This document shows, piece by piece, positions 1-5,794 of a DNA stretch of 5,794 nucleotides. The notes below the pieces were generated by a model. That model made no database searches. It had not been told where the DNA came from and was given only the letters and a program-made list of their open reading frames with translations. The stretch is from Methanomicrobiaceae archaeon UBA436 (GTDB taxonomy: Archaea; Halobacteriota; Methanomicrobia; Methanomicrobiales; Methanoculleaceae). How positions within the stretch are numbered: position 1 is the stretch's first letter; every line of letters begins with the position of its first letter. Position numbers and translations under genes: made by a program. Location: positions 1 through 5,794 of the forward strand of contig DAFR01000084.1 of assembly GCA_002497965.1 (NCBI GenBank), given 5' to 3'.

Positions 1-72
1 ATATACTGTAGGAATTATGACGTTACAATAGAGTCGAAAAGGTCGCATGAACTGCAGCGTCTAAAAATTGTA

Positions 73-179
73 TGGGCGCAATATATCCTGGCAACCTTGA
101 GCATACAAGAAGGAGGTGAAGCGAGTGGTGGTGAAATGAGCCACTACACTATCGTGAGAATAGTTGCCACGTGCGCCTG
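73..179. repeat. Two-helix inverted repeat in the flank
   Basis: GGCGCA (75-80) pairs with TGCGCC (172-177), extendable by two G-T pairs to 73-74/178-179. Inside it TGGCAAC (89-95) pairs with GTTGCCA (163-169). The arms are separated by 8 bases on one side and 2 on the other. A smaller hairpin ACTAT/ATAGT (148-152/160-164) lies in the loop but competes for two bases of the inner arm. It could fold as a structured transcript on either strand, but a pairing this size is only modestly above chance in 240 bases. Confidence 0.2.
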
Positions 180-180
180 A
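80..180 (+). other. Possible TATA-like element, Shine-Dalgarno and 14-codon ORF
   Basis: On the plus strand an AATATATC stretch (80-87) is followed about 24 bases later by a near-perfect Shine-Dalgarno sequence AGGAGGTGA (111-119). Then comes a GTG at 125 that opens a four-codon frame (VVVK). Its TGA overlaps an ATG at 136 as ATGA, starting MSHYTIVRIVATCA, which ends at TGA 178-180. The spacing resembles a promoter plus leader peptide, but the reading frames are far too short for coding statistics and nothing is recognised. It points toward the 3' end of brxL, so any transcript would be antisense to that gene. This is probably coincidence. Confidence 0.12.
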
Positions 181-243
181 CATATGCAGGAGGTTAGGGT
201 GTATGGTTGAAAGGGGAGATGGAGCTAGCCTGCTCGAGCAACC

Positions 244-2280
244 TCACTCACCAAGAACCTTGAACAGTGCGTCCCTTGGGTCCTTATAGTAGATGATCAT
301 CAACCGGGACGCCAGGTCGTCCGACATATCGTTGAGTTGCCTCCGGCAGGATACCGGCAGCAGGATTGCCGTAGCCCCTTTTTCTGCGGCTAACTCCACC
401 ATATCCAGTGCGTTGTAGACCGGCTCGACGGTTCCGCCCACGCTCATGCCCCCACCAATCACCACGCCACCTTTGAGGCTTCTACCAAGCGCTGCTGAGC
501 AGAGGGCAAGGAGAAGCGGCATTCCAAGTGAAGAGGCACCTTTTACCGCGGTGAGTGCACGGACCTGAACGGAGAATTCACTCTCCCTCGGGTCCCGGTC
601 ACCTATAAGCGATCTGGCCTGCGTATAGAAGACCTGTTCTGCAGCGCGGAGCCCCTCGCGAAGTCCGGCCGGTGCTTTTACATTGATCAGGCGTACGGAT
701 GAACCCGGTGTCACCGTGACCTCAATCTTATAAATGCCGCTTCCTTCGTTCTCCTCCCCCGGACCGATCGCCCAGACCTGGCCTGGCGGTAGTGGGTCCT
801 GCCCTATCTCATTTTCGTTATGTAACTCAGGGGTTGCGACGTACTGTTCAATCCCGTCCATACCGAGTTTGTAGCTGAACATGGTGTTGCGGAACTCCGC
901 AGAACCGATCCGTTTCTGTTGCTCTTTGACCCTGCGACGGCACTCGAGAGCCAGACGCACCGCCCACTCAAGGACATCATCAGAGATCTCCATATCTGAC
1001 GAGGGATAGACAAGTTTCAGGAGACCGTTTACCGTCTTGTTCACGGCCCGGCGGTCGCGTCCGCTCAGGGCGTCCCCGAAGAAGACGCGGTCGTTTATGA
1101 GGTGGAGTTTGTCCTCGCTTCTGAGTTGCCTCCAGCACTCGCTCAGGAAATCGCTGACGAGACCATAGTGCTCTGTCATCATGTTTGGATGGATCTTCGG
1201 GAAATCCCAGCCCGGCACATAACTGTGAATCCTATCCATGAACGCGGTATCATCTCGGATCTCTCTTGGCAGCGGACCGAACAGGTGGCCCACACGCTGC
1301 TGGTGCTCGACATCAATCTCAAAGTTGCCGAGCATAACAATTCCACCCTCCGCCCTGATGCTCTCCTTGCCACGGGAGAATTCCCCGCTTTCCATGTACC
1401 CTTTCATGATGTTGATGCCATCTTTCTGGTCAAAGTTTATCCCCGAAACCTCGTCGAAACAGACAACATCATACTGGCATACGAGACCGCGCTGACCGGT
1501 TGCGTTGTTTACAAACATCTTTGCAACCGTTGCCTTTCCACCCGAGACCAGATGGGAGTAGGGGCTGATCTGCTGATATAGGTAACTCTTTCCTGTTCCA
1601 CGGGGGCCGAGTTCGATCATGTTGTAACCCTTCTCGACAAAGGGGACCATGCGGAGAAAGAGGACGTCCTGTGCTCTTGGGGATAGAGAGGAGGGTTCTA
1701 TCCCGATGCTCCTGATGAGGAAATCCTTCCACTCTTGAATTGACATCTTCTCACGCCCACGGGCGACATCGTCGAGGACGTTCCTCTTCGAGAGCTGGAT
1801 TGGGCGCAGGCGAGTTATAGAGAACGGGCGGTTGCTCTCCGGATCAGCGTATGCAAGATCGATCTCCGCGTAAAACCCGCCGGTAAGCATCCGTTCATGC
1901 TCATAGACGAGGTCTGATGAGATATGGACATCGTTCAGGAGGAGGGATGGGACCGTGGCGAGAAAGGAGTCTGACCTGGCATCGAGCCTGGCGGTGATGA
2001 GGTCTATGATTTTAACTGTGCCGTGTACCTTTGCCTGTGCTTTGTAGAATTCTTGCTCTCCTGCACGGACGATGCGCTCACCAAGCTGGCGCTGGACTAT
2101 CTCAAGTCCATCCTTAATCTCATCTTCATCGGTTGTGGCACAGTATTTTCCGATTAGAAACTCTGCAACGTAGGTGGGGACCGGGTAATTGTCTTTGAAC
2201 TTCTTTGCGAGGTCTTTTCTGACAACGTAGCCTGGAAAAACGTCAGCCGCCATCTGATCAAGGGCATCTAATTCTGTCAT
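244..2280 (-). CDS. brxL: BREX system AAA+/Lon-like protein BrxL
   Basis: A 678-residue protein of normal length for BrxL, the BREX AAA+ effector needed for phage restriction. Known BrxL proteins form DNA-binding ring assemblies related to MCM helicases. The N-terminal signature VVRKDLAKKFK (19-29) followed by PTYVAEFLIGKYCATTDE matches type 1 BrxL as I remember it. The AAA+ core is clear: Walker A GPRGTGKS (225-232), Walker B VVCFDE (272-277), a likely sensor-1 Asn in MLGNFE (N319), and a candidate arginine finger near DRIHSY (R350). The C-terminal part (about 515-678) has the Lon-protease fold pattern. Ser584 in GASSLG aligns with the Lon nucleophile, but the dyad Lys position appears to be Leu625, so proteolysis is doubtful. 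The ATG lies 3 bases after the pglZ stop, and the protein start agrees with the family. It is the last gene of the operon. Family assignment is very secure; its molecular role is taken from studied relatives. Confidence 0.96.
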   Translation of the reverse strand: MTELDALDQMAADVFPGYVVRKDLAKKFKDNYPVPTYVAEFLIGKYCATTDEDEIKDGLEIVQRQLGERIVRAGEQEFYKAQAKVHGTVKIIDLITARLDARSDSFLATVPSLLLNDVHISSDLVYEHERMLTGGFYAEIDLAYADPESNRPFSITRLRPIQLSKRNVLDDVARGREKMSIQEWKDFLIRSIGIEPSSLSPRAQDVLFLRMVPFVEKGYNMIELGPRGTGKSYLYQQISPYSHLVSGGKATVAKMFVNNATGQRGLVCQYDVVCFDEVSGINFDQKDGINIMKGYMESGEFSRGKESIRAEGGIVMLGNFEIDVEHQQRVGHLFGPLPREIRDDTAFMDRIHSYVPGWDFPKIHPNMMTEHYGLVSDFLSECWRQLRSEDKLHLINDRVFFGDALSGRDRRAVNKTVNGLLKLVYPSSDMEISDDVLEWAVRLALECRRRVKEQQKRIGSAEFRNTMFSYKLGMDGIEQYVATPELHNENEIGQDPLPPGQVWAIGPGEENEGSGIYKIEVTVTPGSSVRLINVKAPAGLREGLRAAEQVFYTQARSLIGDRDPRESEFSVQVRALTAVKGASSLGMPLLLALCSAALGRSLKGGVVIGGGMSVGGTVEPVYNALDMVELAAEKGATAILLPVSCRRQLNDMSDDLASRLMIIYYKDPRDALFKVLGE

Positions 2281-2283
2281 GGA

Positions 2284-4581
2284 CTATTCCACTCCTATGA
2301 TCGTCTTGCGCTGGGTCACTGTGTTTTCATTCTCATCGAGAACGACGATCATAGCTTCCTTTCCTTCAAGGTTGTCATCTGGAACAAGAAGCGAGACCGC
2401 CCCTTCACGTGGAACTGTTTTTTTATCCTTGGTGACGCTGGTCGCGGGGTCACCCGGTTTTAACCGGATGTCAACGGTGTAGCCTTCGGCACCATCGACC
2501 GTGATATGGCAGCGGAGGCCTCTCCAGGAGGGTGTCTGGATGACCAGTCTCTGTGCTGCACCCGACCCTCTGGTCACGACGATCTCGGGCACGACAACCT
2601 CCTGGGGGCTTAACCCGCCGTGGTCATACTCCCTGCCTGCCTCGAAGCAGGTGATCCCGGGTGCGAGGGCAATCCGGACATTTCTATCCCAGAACCAGGC
2701 TACAGTGGGGAGATTGGTGGTGCTGTCGGGCAGGAGATCCGCATACCGGCCTCGGCCTTTCTTGAACGAGACGAGCGACTGGAGGAGATCGGTCTTGTTC
2801 AGACCACCCGGCAGGAGGAGCCATCCGTGGTCGGTGACGACGCGGACCTGCTGCCACCCGGCATCAAGGAGGTCGATGATCCGCCGTTCGATCGTTGCAA
2901 GTTCGTCGTCAAGGGCCGCTGGCAGTTCGCTGCCTCTCTCATGTCCCGCCCGATCGATGTTCCCGCATTCTGTCCATGCCCGGCCCTCCGTGTCGCCGTA
3001 ACCGTCATCCCCCAGCACCTGGATCTTCTGTTCTTTAAGGAGCGTTCTCAGTGCAGAGATCTGTGCGACTGCTCCAGTCCTGGTTACGGGGGTGAGGTTC
3101 TGCCCTCCAGCGAGTTCTCCTGCGATGGGCATGACAGCAGGTTTTGCGGTCTCGGTGGTGGTGGGGAGGACTGAGAGACGGTAAGTCAGGGTGCATGTGC
3201 AGCCAGATCTCTGCAACCGCTCCTCAAGACGGCGGCCGATGTCCATACGGAGCCCATCGACGAAGAGCAGCACTTCGCCCTGAGATGGCTCCCATGTCTC
3301 TTTATGCTGTTCCGGGGGAGATTTAAGCCATTCGTCCTGAAATGCCGTGGCGAGGTCATCAAGCCATTTACGTGCGATTGCGCGGATCGCGGTGGTTACA
3401 GCCTTTCGATCCTCCTGTCTCCTGACGTGGGCAAGCGCCATGACAATGGCATCGTCAGCCTTCCAGTATTCGTTGGCGTAGCGCTTCGACTGTTCCTCGA
3501 TGGTTCCGCCAAACCTGAAGTCTTCTGTCAGTTTTGCGAGCCTGGAGAGGTGCTGGAGAGCGAAGGCAAGCGGGCTTTCGCCAAGGTCGGCCCAGACCCA
3601 GGAGCGCCGGTCTCCGTGCTCTTCCTCAAGCCGCAGGATCTCCCGGCGGGCTTCGTCGATGGGGGCACCCTGGAGGTTGAGGAGTGCCTGGCGGAGATCT
3701 TCTTCCATGGCATCATTGATCTGGGGCCACGACTCACTGAACATTGGCAGCGGCGGCAGGGGGGTGTTTCGGATCAGTGTGGGTATGTTTGGGTAAGCAT
3801 GGGGGTTTTCTCTGTAACGCTCCCAGACGTCCGCCCATCGCTTGCCCTGTGAGGTGAGCAGTTCGACAGCGGTTGCGACGCCGTCGGTATGGGGGTCGAA
3901 CCCATAATCCGTCTTGCAGATGTAGCGAAACGACGACCAATCTTTTGGGCCCATCCGCTCCTTTTCTTCCTGTGGTGAGTTCATCCAGAGGAGGATCTGT
4001 TTTCGGTAATCTGGCTGGGCGAGGCTGGCAAGATAGGCGGCATTGAGGGGCTGGTGGCTCTTGATTGAACTGATGGGTTCGTTGCAGAGTTTGTCGATGT
4101 TGTCTCTGAGCAACTTTTTTGTGTCCTGGTCGGAGGTGGTGGCGATGTCGAGGTGCGCCTTAAGAAATCGTGCTATCGTCCAGTCCCGTCCGTTGCGGTG
4201 GGACCAGATTGCGCCCCGATACTGGAGTTCTGCGAGGGGCTGGATGGGTTCAGGACCGTCACCTATGTTGCGGAGTTCGATCCTGGAGTAGCCGGGGAGG
4301 TATATGACCGGCGTTTCGTTGTCGGGCAGCCCTGTTCCGGGGAGGGTGCCTTCTACCAGGCAGCGGATGTAGATGGCCGGGCCCCGCCACTGCCCGGGGT
4401 CGTAGTCACCGAGTGTTATGATCGGGAGGCCCTTCTCCTCTCTGAGCAGGGTTGCCACCGGTTGCCACTCTCCGCTCGGGTCGGGCCAGAGGAGGGCTAC
4501 CGGAGGTGTGGTGTTTTCGCGGTTGTAGTCCCTGATCGCCGCTCTGATGGCGTTGTCGATGGCATCTAGCAGGGTTGTCAT
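2284..4581 (-). CDS. pglZ: BREX phosphatase-domain protein PglZ (BREX-1 type B-like)
   Basis: A 765-residue PglZ protein, a core BREX component of the alkaline-phosphatase superfamily. The N-terminal half (LLDAIDNA, LLWPD at 30-34, PVIYLPG at 91-97, LQPLAELQYRG-like IQPLAELQYRG at 113-123, NGRDWT at 130-135) looks like the PglZ subfamily called type B in BREX-1, which differs from the E. coli-type protein. The PglZ catalytic domain covers about 435-670. It shows the metal-binding segment LFVDGLRMDIG (D442), a Thr-rich stretch LPTTTET (472-478) where the nucleophile would sit, VVTDHGW (D584, H585), and HGGLSPQEVVVPEI (H654 onward). The last 95 residues look like a beta-rich domain of unknown role. 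The ATG overlaps the methyltransferase stop as ATGA, and a GGTGA ribosome binding site precedes it by 7 bases, so the start is well supported. All expected metal-site residues appear intact. Its exact biochemical activity in BREX is not established from sequence; family identity is secure and the type B label slightly less so. Confidence 0.94.
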   Translation of the reverse strand: MTTLLDAIDNAIRAAIRDYNRENTTPPVALLWPDPSGEWQPVATLLREEKGLPIITLGDYDPGQWRGPAIYIRCLVEGTLPGTGLPDNETPVIYLPGYSRIELRNIGDGPEPIQPLAELQYRGAIWSHRNGRDWTIARFLKAHLDIATTSDQDTKKLLRDNIDKLCNEPISSIKSHQPLNAAYLASLAQPDYRKQILLWMNSPQEEKERMGPKDWSSFRYICKTDYGFDPHTDGVATAVELLTSQGKRWADVWERYRENPHAYPNIPTLIRNTPLPPLPMFSESWPQINDAMEEDLRQALLNLQGAPIDEARREILRLEEEHGDRRSWVWADLGESPLAFALQHLSRLAKLTEDFRFGGTIEEQSKRYANEYWKADDAIVMALAHVRRQEDRKAVTTAIRAIARKWLDDLATAFQDEWLKSPPEQHKETWEPSQGEVLLFVDGLRMDIGRRLEERLQRSGCTCTLTYRLSVLPTTTETAKPAVMPIAGELAGGQNLTPVTRTGAVAQISALRTLLKEQKIQVLGDDGYGDTEGRAWTECGNIDRAGHERGSELPAALDDELATIERRIIDLLDAGWQQVRVVTDHGWLLLPGGLNKTDLLQSLVSFKKGRGRYADLLPDSTTNLPTVAWFWDRNVRIALAPGITCFEAGREYDHGGLSPQEVVVPEIVVTRGSGAAQRLVIQTPSWRGLRCHITVDGAEGYTVDIRLKPGDPATSVTKDKKTVPREGAVSLLVPDDNLEGKEAMIVVLDENENTVTQRKTIIGVE
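2292..2296 (-). promoter_or_regulatory. Probable ribosome binding site of brxL
   Basis: The minus strand reads AGGAG inside the last codons of pglZ, 11 bases before the brxL ATG at 2280-2278. The spacing is on the long side, but the match and the 3-base intergenic gap fit re-initiation or coupling from pglZ. Confidence 0.5.
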
Positions 4582-5771
4582 CTCTCTTTCACCTTTTCTC
4601 TTGCCTTCCGTTTCTCTTCAAGCTTTAAGTGGCGGTCGTTGTAGCGTTCCACGCTCCCGGAAGCATTTGGGACGGGGTCTTTTCCGCGATCTTTATTCCA
4701 GTTGATGTTTGGTCTCGATCGGAGCACTCCGGCCTTGACGAAGGGCCGGATGTTGAGACGCACACCGTCGTTCAGGTCGGGGTCCCAGCCGATCGGTTGT
4801 TCGTGGAGAGGTTTCCACCGGACAAAGATGTCGTATGGCTCTTCACCCTCAAGGATCTTTGCGAGCCGTTCTTTCAGGTCTTCTGCGGCTGCAAGCCGCC
4901 GCTCGGCACCAGGGAGGCCCTTTTCCACTTCTGTCCGCTGCTGGTTGATCCAGGCTCCGAGATAGGTATAGGTCAGCCGTTCAAGGTTGCGTTTATCGAG
5001 TTTGTGGTAGTTGAGCAGCACCGAGAAACCGTCTTTTGTTCCGTCCCAGACCTGCCAGATGAACGGCCGATTGTTAAATAGCCGGGAGTGGGAGGCGAAG
5101 AACTCGTCCCTGAGGAATCCTTCAAGGTCGCCTTTGAGGCTTCCATCTTTTTTTGTGTATCCGGCCTGTCTGAGGAGTTCGTCCTCTACGTGGGGTGACC
5201 ACGCATGACCATAGGCGGCGGCAAGGAGCGACCGGAGCCGGTCGACGAGCCTTCCCTCGCCCCGTATGGAGGGGATGGTGACGATGCCGTCCTTGTCGGC
5301 GAAGGAAAGGAGTTTCTTGCTCTCTGCCACCCACTCCCGCTGGAGGTCGGCAAGTTCCATATCGGGGTCGAGTTCCGCCGGCCAGCGGTAGCCGAGGAGG
5401 CGGGCGATGGCGACGTGGAGGACTGTTCCATCGGTGCGGAGGGGGCCGCGGGCGAGCATCTTTATCTCCTCGTCCCAGATGACGCTTCCGCATGGGTGGC
5501 CGTGGAAGATCCACTGGGTGGGGTCGTCTGAGTAGGGCTCGGGGAGACCGTAGGGATACCTCTCGGCAGCGACCTTCTGCCAGTGGTCGAGGTCGAAGGG
5601 GACCTTGGCGAGGGTGGCGTTGGTGACATTGAGCTTTTGGTCGATTTTCCGGACGGCTATGTTGTAGTCGGGAGAGGAGCAGAAGCACCAGATGGCGGGG
5701 AGGTGAGCGGGGTTGTGGGGGACTACAGTTGCTGCATTTTTTCCAAATACTTCTCCGGTATAGATTGTACT
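4578..5771 (-). CDS. pglX: PglX-like adenine-specific DNA methyltransferase, C-terminal part, 5' end broken or missing
   Basis: A 397-codon open frame that has the C-terminal third of a large YeeA/Eco57I-type N6-adenine methyltransferase, the BREX DNA-marking enzyme. Recognised family segments in order are TIYTGEVFGKNAA, HLPAIWCFCSSPDYN, KLNVTNATLAKVPFDLDHW, YSDDPTQWIFHGHP, GPLRTDGTVLHVA, LLGYRWPAELD, ADKDGIVTIPSIRGEG, RPFIWQVWDG, YHKLDKRNLERLTYTYLG, and GWDPDLNDGVRLNIRPF. A basic charged tail ends the protein. This part of the family covers the target-recognition and C-terminal region; the SAM-binding and NPPY motifs would lie upstream and are not in the window. The first Met (5459) is not the true start, because family sequence continues for 104 residues before it. 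No ATG, GTG or TTG occurs in that stretch, and the frame is closed by TGA at 5772-5774 and again at 5790-5792. So the gene is either frameshifted near 5755-5794 or affected by a sequence error. Type 1 PglX is the nearest named role; a standalone restriction-modification origin is less likely given the ATGA overlap with pglZ. Confidence 0.85.
   Translation of the reverse strand, partial: STIYTGEVFGKNAATVVPHNPAHLPAIWCFCSSPDYNIAVRKIDQKLNVTNATLAKVPFDLDHWQKVAAERYPYGLPEPYSDDPTQWIFHGHPCGSVIWDEEIKMLARGPLRTDGTVLHVAIARLLGYRWPAELDPDMELADLQREWVAESKKLLSFADKDGIVTIPSIRGEGRLVDRLRSLLAAAYGHAWSPHVEDELLRQAGYTKKDGSLKGDLEGFLRDEFFASHSRLFNNRPFIWQVWDGTKDGFSVLLNYHKLDKRNLERLTYTYLGAWINQQRTEVEKGLPGAERRLAAAEDLKERLAKILEGEEPYDIFVRWKPLHEQPIGWDPDLNDGVRLNIRPFVKAGVLRSRPNINWNKDRGKDPVPNASGSVERYNDRHLKLEEKRKAREKVKER
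4589..4593 (-). promoter_or_regulatory. Ribosome binding site of pglZ
   Basis: The minus strand reads GGTGA, then seven bases (AAGAGAG), then the pglZ ATG at 4581-4579. It lies inside the 3' end of the methyltransferase frame. Together with the 4-base ATGA overlap it fixes the pglZ start and points to translational coupling with the gene before it. Confidence 0.7.
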
Positions 5772-5794
5772 TCACTTTGCGAACCCCTTTCAAA
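5756..5794 (-). other. Out-of-frame upstream segment of the methyltransferase gene (frameshift zone)
   Basis: Reading the minus strand from the last base gives FERGSQSEVQSIP, in a frame different from the downstream methyltransferase frame. That frame continues EKYLEKMQQL and then stops with TAG. The segment SEVQSIP resembles the S-Q-M-x-S-L-P type stretch that I recall preceding the YTGE motif in this family. The downstream frame begins immediately after a TGA with STIYTGE. The two frames share the bases TCTATACCG (minus strand, 5764-5756). My reading is that a short deletion or indel here joined two frames of one gene. Only 23 bases lie upstream of the downstream frame's opening, so this rests on a short stretch and on remembered family motifs. 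Confidence 0.4.

Larger units (their letters stand above)
1..243. other. Non-coding flank downstream of brxL
   Basis: No convincing gene is present. The first 120 bases are about 41% G+C, clearly lower than the genes to the right; the next 120 are about 53%. Downstream of brxL on the minus strand, the only T-run that might act as an archaeal-style terminator is five Ts at 67-63, with a second run of four near 40-37. No stable hairpin followed by a T-tract is visible. On the plus strand, purine-rich stretches resemble two Shine-Dalgarno sites (AGGAGGTGA at 111-119 and AGGAGG at about 189-194), but only tiny open frames follow them. This is likely the 3' boundary of the defence operon and the spacer to the next gene. 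Confidence 0.6.

Noticed and set aside
61..183. 40-codon minus-strand frame downstream of brxL
   Set aside because: It has no Shine-Dalgarno sequence before its ATG, no recognisable motif, and lies in a low-G+C stretch unlike the genes.
207..216. TTGAAAGGGG here on the plus strand and again on the minus strand at 5793-5784
   Set aside because: The ten-base match at both ends does not extend on either side and can be chance. It is too short to argue for an inversion or attachment site.
231..240. Perfect palindrome TGCTCGAGCA just after the brxL stop
   Set aside because: It leaves room for only a 3-base-pair stem with a 4-base loop and no T-tract follows on the minus strand, so it is not a convincing terminator.
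1..243. CRISPR array, tRNA or attachment site in the flank
   Set aside because: I found no repeated unit with spacers, no cloverleaf pattern and no direct repeat pair in this stretch.
1102..1581. 159-codon open frame on the plus strand
   Set aside because: It is antisense to the Walker region of brxL, has no known motif, and is explained by the brxL codons.
2620..3174. 184-codon open frame on the plus strand
   Set aside because: It is antisense to the PglZ metal-binding core and shows no independent signal.
3304..3852. 182-codon open frame on the plus strand
   Set aside because: It lies antisense inside pglZ, whose frame carries clear family motifs on both sides. It shows no recognisable domain and is a by-product of the GC-rich codon use of pglZ.
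4578..5459. Methyltransferase gene starting at the Met at 5459
   Set aside because: Family sequence continues 104 residues upstream in the same frame, so this Met is internal.
5122..5793. 223-codon open frame on the minus strand
   Set aside because: It overlaps the methyltransferase in another frame and is Pro/Arg-rich low-complexity (RSPPRHL, RPRPPPHR), typical of a shadow frame. The family motifs are in the other frame.

Overview
The window holds the distal (3') part of a BREX-type phage-defence operon, all on the minus strand and read right to left: the C-terminal part of a PglX-like (YeeA/Eco57I-type, COG1002) adenine-specific DNA methyltransferase (4578-5771, its beginning outside the window or broken), the PglZ alkaline-phosphatase-superfamily protein (2284-4581, resembling the 'type B' PglZ of BREX-1), and the BrxL AAA+/Lon-like protein (244-2280). 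The order methyltransferase-pglZ-brxL is that of BREX type 1. brxA, brxB, brxC and the methyltransferase catalytic half are not seen and would lie beyond position 5794. Nothing in the window argues that this is a new kind of system; what is unusual is the subtype and the condition of the methyltransferase gene.

The genes are tightly coupled. The methyltransferase stop and the pglZ start overlap as ATGA, and pglZ and brxL are separated by 3 bases, so they are almost certainly one transcript. In BREX the methyltransferase marks host DNA at a short asymmetric site. PglZ and BrxL act with the other Brx proteins to block replication of unmarked phage DNA.

The main anomaly is at the right edge. 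Recognisable methyltransferase sequence runs 104 residues upstream of the first in-frame Met (5459), up to an in-frame TGA at 5772-5774, with no start codon in between. A different frame is open across the last 23 bases and reads something like the segment expected just before. This suggests a frameshift or short deletion, a phase-off allele, or a sequence-end error.

Positions 1-243 lie downstream of brxL and look intergenic. The first 120 bases are about 41% G+C, against mid-50s or higher in the genes. I see only weak signals there: a two-helix inverted repeat and a TATA-like/Shine-Dalgarno/mini-ORF arrangement on the plus strand.

Taxonomy cannot be fixed from the window. Mid-50s G+C, dense coding and a GGTGA-type ribosome binding site fit a methanogenic euryarchaeon (for example Methanomicrobiales) but also many bacteria.
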